Source: Namhaeicola sp039714555
GTDB lineage: Bacteria; Bacteroidota; Bacteroidia; Flavobacteriales; Flavobacteriaceae
DNA length: 39,850 nt
Assembly (NCBI GenBank): GCA_039714555.1
Contig: JBDLJB010000025.1
Location: 1 to 39,850 of the forward strand
Reading direction: 5' to 3'
The notes under the pieces are model-generated. The model searched no databases and was not told the DNA's origin. It worked only from the letters and a program-made list of their open reading frames with translations. A program made the translations under genes and the position numbers. How positions within the stretch are numbered: position 1 is the first letter of the stretch; every line of letters begins with the position of its first letter. This document shows positions 17,247 through 25,449 of this stretch, piece after piece.

Positions 17247-17381
17247 AGTTGCTTTAAATTACAGTTAGTATATATAATTATTTTTTCCATAACTAATATT
17301 TTCACCATATCCAAATAAAAAAGCATAAAATATCAACAACACACAATGGTGATAATCATTATATTATATCCAATTAAAATA

Positions 17382-17389
17382 CAAATGTA
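17382..17389 (-). promoter_or_regulatory. Candidate -7 promoter element for the Rieske-cyt b-octaheme-nap transcript
   Basis: On the minus strand the sequence is TACATTTG, an exact match to the Bacteroidota -7 consensus TAnnTTTG. No TTTG -33 element lies at the usual distance of about 19-21 bases, which would fit an activator-dependent promoter. The implied leader before the Rieske ATG is about 130 bases. Confidence 0.45.
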
Positions 17390-17412
17390 TCTTTTGTTAC
17401 TTAATATTTAAC

Positions 17413-17424
17413 TGACAAAAGTCA
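17413..17424. promoter_or_regulatory. Candidate CRP/FNR-family operator (TGAC-AAAA-GTCA)
   Basis: A perfect 4-4-4 palindrome, TGACAAAAGTCA, is centred at 17418.5. If transcription starts about five bases past the -7 element at 17382-17389, the centre falls near -41, the class II activator position used by CRP/FNR-type regulators. The flanks (C and T) do not extend the symmetry, so the match is modest. Confidence 0.4.
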
Positions 17425-17494
17425 TTGTTTATATTCTTTAGAATGTTTCTAAATAAAAAATATGTTAACTATTTAGATATAATTGGTAAACTTT

Positions 17495-17581
17495 ATGGAT
17501 ATGGGTTTTCTTAAAGTGTTATTTGAACACTATCATCAAGATTTAATAGAATTCTATACTGTTACAAAAAAGCAGGGTTGA
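17495..17581 (+). CDS. Possible 28-residue small open reading frame
   Basis: An ATG at 17495 opens MDMGFLKVLFEHYHQDLIEF and ends at TGA after 28 codons. The peptide has an ordinary, non-low-complexity composition and reads faintly like the start of an ECF sigma region 2. There is no recognisable ribosome site or promoter. It may be a gene remnant or chance. Low confidence. Confidence 0.15.
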   Translation: MDMGFLKVLFEHYHQDLIEFYTVTKKQG

Positions 17582-17636
17582 TGAATAAAAATGTCTAAAA
17601 TAATTTTCGAAAAGGAAAATAAAAAGCAAGGATTTT

Positions 17637-18158
17637 TTATTCTATCCTATTTATTGTTTTAATTAAAAAATTGTGAAGTTCCTGCATTTGATGATAACCA
17701 TATTTTTTACCCAATTGTCCTGAAAAATATAAAACAATCCATATGATTGGTAAAACAATCAACATGATTAATGAAAATGTATAATCTTGTTTCAAATTCC
17801 ATCTGGTTAAAAAAATAACCAAAAACACAAAAAAAGCGACAACAACAGCAAAGTGCAGAAACATAAAGAATGTCCATATTTGAGGTTTTGGACCTAATAT
17901 ACCTTTCACAATAGTTTTATTGACTTCATTTTTATCAATTTCAACATGTAATTGCGGCGACCAAAAAGTATCCTTCTCTTTAGGTACATCAATAACAATA
18001 TGATTATCTATAATTTTACTACAGTATTTACAATCATCATTTTCTAAATTAATTTTAAATTTATTTAAAATTTCATCTTCAGTATAATCAACCTCGATCT
18101 TAAATCTTGGTTTTAATAAAATTCTATTTATCTGATTGTCATCAATTGGTTTATTCAT
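17637..18158 (-). CDS. Unknown two-helix membrane protein, divergent from der
   Basis: I do not recognise this 173-residue protein. Residues 1-90 are soluble, mixed charged, with two cysteines spaced as CKYC (residues 43-46). Two strongly hydrophobic helices follow (about 96-118 and 127-146), then a short basic tail. The lack of a signal peptide suggests the N-terminal domain stays in the cytoplasm. It is transcribed away from der across an 84-base gap, and the 390-base gene-free region lies downstream of it. Confidence 0.75.
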   Translation of the reverse strand: MNKPIDDNQINRILLKPRFKIEVDYTEDEILNKFKINLENDDCKYCSKIIDNHIVIDVPKEKDTFWSPQLHVEIDKNEVNKTIVKGILGPKPQIWTFFMFLHFAVVVAFFVFLVIFLTRWNLKQDYTFSLIMLIVLPIIWIVLYFSGQLGKKYGYHQMQELHNFLIKTINRIE

Positions 18159-18211
18159 TTTTAAATAATTTTATTAAATATAAACATTTTAAATTATAAA
18201 CAATATAACCT

Positions 18212-18219
18212 TATCTTTG
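18212..18219 (+). promoter_or_regulatory. -7 promoter element of der
   Basis: TATCTTTG matches the Bacteroidota TAnnTTTG element and ends 23 bases before the der ATG. No clear -33 TTTG is present. Confidence 0.6.
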
Positions 18220-18242
18220 CAGCAAAATTCATAAAAATTAAA

Positions 18243-19547
18243 ATGGGAAATATTGTCGCAATTGTAGGTAGGCCAAATGTTGGAAAATCAACACTTTTTA
18301 ATCGTTTGATACAACGAAGAGAAGCCATTGTTGATGCAGTTAGTGGTGTTACGAGAGACCGTCATTATGGGAAGACCGATTGGAATGGTAAAGAATTCTC
18401 ATTAATTGATACTGGAGGATATATTGTTGGTAGTGATGACGTTTTTGAAAGTGAAATTGACAAACAAGTAGAATTGGCTATTGACGAAGCCGATGCTATT
18501 ATATTTATGGTTGATGTAGAAAGTGGCGTTACCGGAATGGATGAAGAAGTTGCTCAAATTTTACGTCAGGTCAAAAAACCCGTTTTTTTAGTTGTTAATA
18601 AAGTAGATTCTTCAAAAAGAGAGAATGATGCAGTTGAATTCTATTCACTGGGTTTAGGTGAATATTTCACCATTGCCAGTATTAACGGCAGTGGTACCGG
18701 CGATTTGTTAGATGCCATTGTTGAAGCACTGCCTGAAATAGAAAAAGAGATCGAAGATGAATTGCCAAGGTTCGCCGTAGTTGGAAGACCAAATGCAGGA
18801 AAATCATCTTTTATCAATGCATTGATCGGTGAAGAAAGGTATATTGTTACTGATATTGCCGGTACAACTCGTGACTCAATTGATACCAAATACAATCGTT
18901 TTGGTTTTGAATTTAATTTGGTAGATACTGCTGGTATTCGTAAAAAATCTAAAGTTAAAGAAGATTTAGAATTTTATTCCGTTATGCGCTCGGTCAGAGC
19001 AATTGAACACAGTGATGTTTGCATCTTATTGATTGATGCTACCAGAGGCTTTGAAGGTCAGGATCAAAACATATTTTGGCTGGCTGAAAAAAATAAAAAA
19101 GGTATTGTAATATTGGTAAACAAATGGGACCTGGTTGAAAAAGACACCCATACTACCAAACAATTTGAAGAAAATATTCGAAGAGAAATTGCTCCTTTTA
19201 CAGATGTTCCCATAATTTTTATTTCGGTTTTGACCAAACAAAGAGTTTTTAAGGCTATTGAAACTGCTGTTGAAGTTTTTGAAAATAGAAAACGTCGAAT
19301 TTCAACAAGCAAACTAAATGAAACAATGTTAGAGATCGTAAAACAAAATCCACCTCCTGCCCATAAAGGAAAATATGTTAAAATAAAATACTGCATGCAA
19401 TTGCCAACACCTACACCCCAATTTGCATTTTTTGCTAATCTACCACAATATGTGAAAGATCCCTATAAAAGATATCTTGAAAATAAGATGCGTGAATTTT
19501 ATAATTTTACCGGTGTACCGATAACCATCTATTTTAGAAAAAAATAA
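18243..19547 (+). CDS. der: Ribosome-assembly GTPase Der (EngA)
   Basis: The 434-residue protein has two GTPase domains in tandem and a C-terminal KH-like domain, the unique Der architecture. Domain 1 has the P-loop GRPNVGKST (9-17), DTGG and NKVD. Domain 2 has GRPNAGKSS, DTAG and NKWD. The C-terminal part ends PITIYFRKK, as in Der. Der acts in maturation of the 50S ribosomal subunit and is essential in most bacteria. The length is normal. It is preceded by a good -7 element and is likely transcribed alone. Confidence 0.97.
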   Translation: MGNIVAIVGRPNVGKSTLFNRLIQRREAIVDAVSGVTRDRHYGKTDWNGKEFSLIDTGGYIVGSDDVFESEIDKQVELAIDEADAIIFMVDVESGVTGMDEEVAQILRQVKKPVFLVVNKVDSSKRENDAVEFYSLGLGEYFTIASINGSGTGDLLDAIVEALPEIEKEIEDELPRFAVVGRPNAGKSSFINALIGEERYIVTDIAGTTRDSIDTKYNRFGFEFNLVDTAGIRKKSKVKEDLEFYSVMRSVRAIEHSDVCILLIDATRGFEGQDQNIFWLAEKNKKGIVILVNKWDLVEKDTHTTKQFEENIRREIAPFTDVPIIFISVLTKQRVFKAIETAVEVFENRKRRISTSKLNETMLEIVKQNPPPAHKGKYVKIKYCMQLPTPTPQFAFFANLPQYVKDPYKRYLENKMREFYNFTGVPITIYFRKK

Positions 19548-19728
19548 CTCTTTTACTTTATTCAAAAAAATCTCCAAAAGGAAATAATACTTTTTCATTA
19601 ACAGATTTAAGTTAACCTTTTATCTATACAATCTATTTAAATGAATTGTACTGCTTAACAATTAACTAAAATAACCAACTGTTAAAACTTAAGAGAAATT
19701 GCTATATTTATAGTTTTATCATTAACAA

Positions 19729-21639
19729 ATGAGAACTAAGCATCCACTCGTAATTTTTATCATAGGAGTTTCAGGAGTAGGTAAATCTACAATTGGGAAT
19801 TTATTATCTAAACAACTCTCAATACCTTTCTTTGATGGAGACGATTTTCATTCAAAAAAAAATAAAAATAAAATGGCTACAGGTCAATCATTAAATGATG
19901 AAGATCGTTATGGTTGGTTGCTAGAATTAAATAATTTAGCTAAAAAACAAATACAACATAATTCTTGTATCATTGCCAGTTCAGCATTAAAAGAAAGCTA
20001 CAGAGATATTTTAAAAAAAGATATTGAAATAAATGTAAAATGGATATTATTGCATGGTAGTTTTAATCAAATTTTAGATAGAATTAAACAACGAAAAGGT
20101 CATTTTATGCCAACTTCACTTTTAAATTCTCAATTCGAAACTTTAGAAGTCCCAAAAGAGGCATTACCTATAGATATTTCAAATACTCCAAAAAAAATTA
20201 TCACAATAATACAGAATGAATTATTAAATAAATCTGAATTTGGCATAATAGGTCTCGGAGTTATGGGTAAAAGCCTTAGTAGAAATTTGGCTTCTAAAGG
20301 TTTTACAATTTCAATTTATAACAGACATGTTTTAGGTTTAGAAGAAAGTGTAGCGCTTAACTTTATAAAAGAATTCTCTGAACTCTCTGATGCTATGCCT
20401 TTTGACAATTTACGAGACTTTGTAAATTCATTACAACGGCCACGAAAAATTATGCTCATGGTCAATGCAGGTGAAATTATTGATCTAATTATTAAAAAAT
20501 TGATTCCTTATTTATCAGAAAACGATACTATAATTGATGGAGGTAATTCTTATTATAAAGATACTCACAGAAGAGTAGGTTTTTTAAAAAAGAAAAATAT
20601 TCATTTTTTAGGCGCAGGCATTTCAGGTGGTGAAGAAGGTGCTTTAAATGGTCCATCAATAATGCCCGGAGGCGATAAAACAGCATACAAAATAGTAAAA
20701 CCATTTTTAGAAGCTATTGCTGCAAAAGATGTAAAAGGCAATCCGTGCTGCAATTATATGGGTAAAGCCGGTAGCGGTCATTTTATTAAAATGATCCATA
20801 ATGGAATTGAATATGTTGAAATGCAATTACTGGCAGAAGCATATCAAATTTTAAGATCTTCCGGGAAAAATCCTGATCAAATAGCAACCATATTGTCTTC
20901 TTGGAAAAGTGAAGTTGATAGTTATTTACTAGAAATTACAATTGATATCCTTAAAAGAAAAGAAGGTAATAAATGGCTAATTGATGAAATTCTTGATAAA
21001 GCAGGAAATAAAGGTACGGGTAACTGGGCTACTATCACAACTGCTGAACTAGGAGTTCCTAGTACTTTGATCACTTCAGCTTTATTTGCCAGATATTTAT
21101 CTTCTTATAAAGAAGAACGAATTAAAATCAATAAAGAATACATCAGCGAAAGCAAAATCAAATCTAACATAGATATTGAAGATTTATTAAAAGCATACCA
21201 ACTGGCAAGATTAATTAATCATCATCAAGGTTTTAAGTTGATCTATGAAGCATCAAATTCTTATGGTTGGGAATTAAACTTAAGTGAGATTGCTAGAATT
21301 TGGACAAATGGTTGCATTATCAGGTCATCGCTAATGAGCGAATTAAGTAATGTTCTTGAAGAAACCAATAATATCTTTTTTAACAAAAAAATTAAATCTC
21401 AAATTAAAGAACTAAGGCCTTCTTTAAACAAGGTAGTTTCTCAAAGTATTTTAAGTCAGGTCCCTATTCCTAATTTGAGTGAGGCTGTTAACTTTTTAAA
21501 CGGATATTCTGAAGCAAATTCATCAGCAAATTTAATACAGGCTCAACGTGATTATTTTGGAGCACATACCTATCAGCGAATTAATGATCCTTCAGGAAAA
21601 TTTTATCATACTAACTGGAAAAGTAAATCTAATGATTGA
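19729..21639 (+). CDS. Gluconokinase / 6-phosphogluconate dehydrogenase fusion
   Basis: The 636-residue protein joins two enzymes. Residues 1 to about 167 are a GntK-type gluconokinase: P-loop GVSGVGKST (13-21), FFDGDDFHSKKNKNKM, and a DEDRYGWL segment. From 171 to the end it is a decarboxylating 6-phosphogluconate dehydrogenase: dinucleotide motif GLGVMG (175-180), NRH with Arg199 at the NADP 2'-phosphate position, GISGGEEGALNGPSIMPGG (from 297), and HFIKMIHNGIEY with catalytic Lys354 and Glu361. Both active sites look intact. Together they turn gluconate into gluconate-6-phosphate and then ribulose-5-phosphate, CO2 and NADPH. There is almost no linker. The stop overlaps the start of the gluconate permease gene by 8 bases, which confirms the substrate. 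Confidence 0.94.
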   Translation: MRTKHPLVIFIIGVSGVGKSTIGNLLSKQLSIPFFDGDDFHSKKNKNKMATGQSLNDEDRYGWLLELNNLAKKQIQHNSCIIASSALKESYRDILKKDIEINVKWILLHGSFNQILDRIKQRKGHFMPTSLLNSQFETLEVPKEALPIDISNTPKKIITIIQNELLNKSEFGIIGLGVMGKSLSRNLASKGFTISIYNRHVLGLEESVALNFIKEFSELSDAMPFDNLRDFVNSLQRPRKIMLMVNAGEIIDLIIKKLIPYLSENDTIIDGGNSYYKDTHRRVGFLKKKNIHFLGAGISGGEEGALNGPSIMPGGDKTAYKIVKPFLEAIAAKDVKGNPCCNYMGKAGSGHFIKMIHNGIEYVEMQLLAEAYQILRSSGKNPDQIATILSSWKSEVDSYLLEITIDILKRKEGNKWLIDEILDKAGNKGTGNWATITTAELGVPSTLITSALFARYLSSYKEERIKINKEYISESKIKSNIDIEDLLKAYQLARLINHHQGFKLIYEASNSYGWELNLSEIARIWTNGCIIRSSLMSELSNVLEETNNIFFNKKIKSQIKELRPSLNKVVSQSILSQVPIPNLSEAVNFLNGYSEANSSANLIQAQRDYFGAHTYQRINDPSGKFYHTNWKSKSND

Positions 21640-22978
21640 ATACAAACTATTGCTTGCAGTACTTATTGGAATTGCTGTATTATTATTTTTGATTTTAAAA
21701 TTAAAACTCCATGCTTTTATTTCTCTGTTAATCGCTAGTATTTCAGTGGGTATTATTGCCGGAATGCCACCTTTAGAAATAATGAATACTGTTAAAGAAG
21801 GTATGGGTGGTACACTTGGTTTTGTTGCTACCGTTATAGGGTTAGGAGCCATGTTTGGTGCTATCTTAGAACATTCTGGCGGCGCTAAGGTTATCGCTAA
21901 TCATTTAATAAAAAAGTTTGGCATAAAAAGAGCACCAACGGCAATGGCTTTAGCGGGATTTATAGTTGCAATTCCGGTTTTTTTTGAAGTCGCATTTATT
22001 TTGCTGGTACCTGTTATCTATGCACTCCAAAAACAAACAAAAAAATCATTGCTCATTTATGCGCTACCTTTATTAGCAGGGTTAGCCGTTACACATGCTT
22101 TTATTCCTCCAACTCCGGGACCTATAGCTGTAGCAGAAATAATTGGAGTTGATTTAGGTTGGGTTATTTTAATAGGTGCTATAGTTGGCTTACCAACTGC
22201 TATTATTGGAGGAATCTTTTATGGAAAATATATAGGTAATAAAATTTATATAGAAGCACCATTTCAAGATCATGACCAAATTTTAAACGAGGATGAAAAA
22301 ACCCCAGATATTAGTATTATATTAAGCATAATAGCAGTTCCAATTATATTAATACTTATAAGTACTTTCGTTAGCAGCGGAATTTTAAATATACAAAATC
22401 AGGCTTTAATAAATATAATTAATTTATTAGGACACCCCTTCTCTGCATTAATAATTGCAAATTTGATTGCCTGGTATATTTTAGGAATCAAGCAAGGTTA
22501 TACAAAAAAACAGCTATTAGATATAACGACTAAATCTATGGGGCCAGCCGGTATGATTATTTTAATAACTGGTGCCGGTGGTGTTTTTAAACAAGTATTG
22601 GTGAATACTGGGGCTGGAAAAATGATCGCTGAGTCATTGGTAGATATTGGTTTTCCTGTTCTATTATTTTCATTTATAGTTGCAGTATTGGTTAGATTAT
22701 TACAAGGTTCAGCCACTGTTGCCATGATTACCGCGGCAGGTTTGGTCTCACCACTTATATCTGGATCTGGTTATGACAACTTTAATCTTGCCTGTATTGT
22801 CATTTCAATTGCAGCAGGTTCAACATTTATGTCGCATGTAAATGATAGTGGTTTTTGGTTGGTGAACCAATTTTTAGGAATGACTGAAAAACAAACCTTT
22901 AAAACATGGACAATTATGACCGGAATATTATCTTTATCCGGTTTTTTATTAGCTTCATTAATCAATTTTATTTTTTAG
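21632..22978 (+). CDS. gntP: GntP-family gluconate:H+ symporter
   Basis: The 448-residue protein is hydrophobic throughout with about a dozen membrane segments. It contains the GntP family pieces GAILEHSGGAKVIANHLI, PVFFEVAFILLVP, HAFIPPTPGP and the C-terminal FMSHVNDSGFWLVNQFLGM. The start is ATG 21632 (MIEYKLLLAVLIG), overlapping the end of the kinase-dehydrogenase gene; an upstream in-frame ATG at 21548 would add 28 polar residues that belong to the other frame. It imports gluconate for the enzyme encoded just upstream, forming a compact uptake and catabolism operon. Confidence 0.95.
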   Translation: MIEYKLLLAVLIGIAVLLFLILKLKLHAFISLLIASISVGIIAGMPPLEIMNTVKEGMGGTLGFVATVIGLGAMFGAILEHSGGAKVIANHLIKKFGIKRAPTAMALAGFIVAIPVFFEVAFILLVPVIYALQKQTKKSLLIYALPLLAGLAVTHAFIPPTPGPIAVAEIIGVDLGWVILIGAIVGLPTAIIGGIFYGKYIGNKIYIEAPFQDHDQILNEDEKTPDISIILSIIAVPIILILISTFVSSGILNIQNQALINIINLLGHPFSALIIANLIAWYILGIKQGYTKKQLLDITTKSMGPAGMIILITGAGGVFKQVLVNTGAGKMIAESLVDIGFPVLLFSFIVAVLVRLLQGSATVAMITAAGLVSPLISGSGYDNFNLACIVISIAAGSTFMSHVNDSGFWLVNQFLGMTEKQTFKTWTIMTGILSLSGFLLASLINFIF

Positions 22979-23032
22979 GACTTACCTTATATTTTTATGT
23001 ACATTTATCTCAATAAAATTAAATCATTTACA

Positions 23033-24457
23033 ATGAAGAAAAATATATTTGGATTGATAATATTATTAAGTTCTTTAGCTCTTTTCGGTCAGAAAAATAA
23101 AAAAGATATTACGTATGAATTGAATGCTAAAAAAGATTCATATGGTATAATTGCTCAAAAAATATGGAATTATGCAGAAATGGGATATCAAGAAGAAAAA
23201 TCTGTTGCTTTACTACAAAAAACACTAAGTGATGATGGATTTATCATAACCAAAGGAGTTGCCGGAATGCCCACAGCTTTTGTAGCTGAATACGGTAAAG
23301 GAAAACCCATCATTGCGATTTTAGGAGAATATGATGCTTTACCCGGTCTTTCTCAACAAGCAGTTCCTGAAAAAAAATCAGCAAATAAAGAAGCTGGTCA
23401 TGCTTGTGGACATCACTTATTTGGAACTGCTTCAACTGCTGCGGCTATAGCAGTTAAAAACTGGATAAAAGCAAACAATACAAAAGGAACAATACGTTTT
23501 TATGGATGCCCTGCTGAAGAAGGAGGTTCCGGAAAAGTTTATTTGGTTAGAGAAGGTTTATTTAATGATGTTGATGCCGTATTACATTGGCATCCTAACT
23601 CCTTAAATGATGCCAGTGTTGGTGCATCTTTAGCAAATAAATCAGCTAAATTTAGATTTTATGGTATTTCAGCTCATGCTGCAATATCTCCGGAAAAAGG
23701 AAGATCTGCATTAGATGCAGTCGAAGCTATGAATATGATGGTAAATATGATAAGAGAACATATCCCTCAAGAAGCCCGCATCCATTATGTTATAACTGAT
23801 GGAGGAAAAGCTCCTAATGTTGTTCCTGATTTTGCCGAAGTCTATTATTATGTGCGTCATAACAATAGAGATGAAGTAATTAATATATTTGATCGAGTAA
23901 TTAAAGCGGCGGAAGGTGCTGCTTTAGGTACTGAAACTAAAATGGATTATGAAATGATTGGCGGCACTCATGAATTATTACCAAATTTAACCTTACAAAA
24001 ATTGATGTACAATAATCTACTAAAAGTAGGAGGAGTGACCTATACAAATGAAGAAAAAATATTTGCTGATAAAATTGCAGTAAGTTTAGGCCTAAAAGGT
24101 GTAGAAGAAAAGACTGCTAAAATAATTCAGCCCTTTAAAACAGTGGCTAAACCTTTTGGATCAACTGATGTTGGAGATATAAGTTTTACTGTTCCAACTG
24201 CAGGTATGAGCAGTGCTACTTGGGTTCCCGGAACACCTGCTCACAGTTGGCAAGCAGTAGCTGCAGGTGGTACTGATATAGGTAATAAAGGCATGATGGT
24301 TGCAGCAAAAACAATTGCTTTTACTGCTATAGATCTATTCTTAGACAACTCACTAATTGATAAAGCAAAAGAGGAATTTATCAAAAAAAGAGGAGCTGAT
24401 TTTAAATATATTCCTCTTCTTGGAGATAGACCTCCTGCCTTAGATTATAGAAAATAA
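23033..24457 (+). CDS. Exported M20D-family amidohydrolase (AbgB-like)
   Basis: The 474-residue protein has a signal peptide (MKKNIFGLIILLSSLALFG, cleaved before QK) followed by an M20 metallopeptidase fold: AILGEYDALPGLS, HACGHHLFGTAS and CPAEEGGSGK carry the metal-binding and catalytic Asp, His, Cys and Glu residues, then a lid domain with FYGISAHAA. The closest recognisable relatives are p-aminobenzoyl-glutamate hydrolase subunit B and other M20D aminoacylases. ATG 23033 is chosen over an upstream in-frame start because it gives a clean signal peptide. It follows gntP by 54 bases and may be cotranscribed, though a link with gluconate is not evident. The substrate is unknown, probably an N-acyl amino acid or small peptide. 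Confidence 0.88.
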   Translation: MKKNIFGLIILLSSLALFGQKNKKDITYELNAKKDSYGIIAQKIWNYAEMGYQEEKSVALLQKTLSDDGFIITKGVAGMPTAFVAEYGKGKPIIAILGEYDALPGLSQQAVPEKKSANKEAGHACGHHLFGTASTAAAIAVKNWIKANNTKGTIRFYGCPAEEGGSGKVYLVREGLFNDVDAVLHWHPNSLNDASVGASLANKSAKFRFYGISAHAAISPEKGRSALDAVEAMNMMVNMIREHIPQEARIHYVITDGGKAPNVVPDFAEVYYYVRHNNRDEVINIFDRVIKAAEGAALGTETKMDYEMIGGTHELLPNLTLQKLMYNNLLKVGGVTYTNEEKIFADKIAVSLGLKGVEEKTAKIIQPFKTVAKPFGSTDVGDISFTVPTAGMSSATWVPGTPAHSWQAVAAGGTDIGNKGMMVAAKTIAFTAIDLFLDNSLIDKAKEEFIKKRGADFKYIPLLGDRPPALDYRK

Positions 24458-24548
24458 TTAAGAAAAAAGAATCAAGTTTACTGTCTTACTTTGTTGAATA
24501 ACAATGGTACAATAATATATTTTCTTTGGAAAGTATTATTAGATGAGC

Positions 24549-25364
24549 CTACCATCCTCCACTGGCACCTCCACCACCGAAGCCGCCGCCGCCGAAGCCG
24601 CCGCCAAAACCACCTCCGCCGAATCCACCGCCAGAGCTACCACTACCAAAACCGCCACCTCCATAAGATCCTCTACCAGCGTTACTTAAAATTATAGCTT
24701 CAAGTAAAGAACCTGCAACAGATTTTTTGCCACGATTGTTTCCTCCACCTTTGTTACCACGATTCCTACGAGATAAGATCATGAAAATAATAATAATGAT
24801 CATTATTATCAATCCTATTGGGATACCCTCTTCTCCTTCATCATCAGCAGGCTCTCCCTGGTATTCTCCACTCATTATTTGAAATATTCGTGTAGTACCA
24901 TTATCTAAACCAATAAAATAATCTCCTTGTTTAAAATGAGGTTTGATAACATTTTCAATAATTCTTCTTGAAAGTGCATCTGTGAGTTTATGCTCTACAC
25001 CATAACCGGTTCTGATCGTAATTCTCCTATCATCTTTTGAAACCAAGATCAATATACCATTGTCTTCTTCGGCTTGACCGATACCCCACTTATGAGCCAA
25101 TTCTGTAGCATACATAGCAACATCTTGCCCTTGTAAAGAATTTACGGTTATTACAACAATTTGAGTAGAAGTAGAATCGCTATATCGTATTAATTTTTGC
25201 TCTAAAGACTTTGCCTCAAAACCACTCATCATCTTCGCATAATCATAAACACTCGTTTGGATCTTAGGCTTTTCAGGCAAATAATCTTGAGCAGTAATTG
25301 AGCTTACACAACAAAAAAACAGAAGAAAAAATAAACTTAAAAATTTAACTAATTTTTGCTGCAT
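24549..25364 (-). CDS. TPM-domain membrane protein (YgcG family) with Gly-rich tail
   Basis: This 271-residue protein has a signal peptide (residues 1-26), a TPM domain (about 38-165) with the pattern STSTQIVVITVNSLQG, WGIGQAEEDNGILILVS, RITIRTGYGVEHKLTD, one membrane helix (about 184-200), a basic segment, and a tail of about 45 residues made almost only of Gly, Phe and Ser. This is the usual plan of the YgcG/TPM family in Bacteroidota, whose biochemical role is unsettled (a phosphatase activity is known for a plant relative, and lipid or photosystem quality-control roles are proposed). It is often found beside lemA; no lemA is seen here. The DNA of the tail is a local GC-rich, repetitive stretch at about 24555-24670. 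Confidence 0.9.
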   Translation of the reverse strand: MQQKLVKFLSLFFLLFFCCVSSITAQDYLPEKPKIQTSVYDYAKMMSGFEAKSLEQKLIRYSDSTSTQIVVITVNSLQGQDVAMYATELAHKWGIGQAEEDNGILILVSKDDRRITIRTGYGVEHKLTDALSRRIIENVIKPHFKQGDYFIGLDNGTTRIFQIMSGEYQGEPADDEGEEGIPIGLIIMIIIIIFMILSRRNRGNKGGGNNRGKKSVAGSLLEAIILSNAGRGSYGGGGFGSGSSGGGFGGGGFGGGFGGGGFGGGGASGGW

Positions 25365-25449
25365 AACTTTAAAAACTTATTCGTAATATTGACTTGCAAT
25401 ATACCAAAAATATAGAAGTTTTTTAAATATCTAATTAAAAAATAAAGAC

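Larger units (their letters stand above)
17247..17636. promoter_or_regulatory. 390-base gene-free region upstream of the respiratory cluster
   Basis: This region lies ahead of the Rieske gene and behind the 3' end of the unknown membrane protein gene, both on the minus strand. It contains a candidate promoter and activator site described separately, and one 28-codon open frame on the plus strand (17495-17581). I see no tRNA, repeat family or insertion sequence in it. Confidence 0.6.

Noticed and set aside
17247..17636. tRNA, small RNA or insertion-sequence remnant in the largest gene-free region
   Set aside because: No cloverleaf, no terminal inverted repeats with target duplications and no transposase-like frame were seen.
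21548..21631. Longer GntP start inside the kinase-dehydrogenase gene
   Set aside because: The 28 extra residues come from reading the coding end of the upstream gene in another frame; starting at 21632 gives a normal first membrane helix and family length.
24491..24697. Plus-strand frame rich in His and Arg
   Set aside because: It is the complement of the Gly-rich tail codons of the TPM protein; the composition is an artefact of the repeat.
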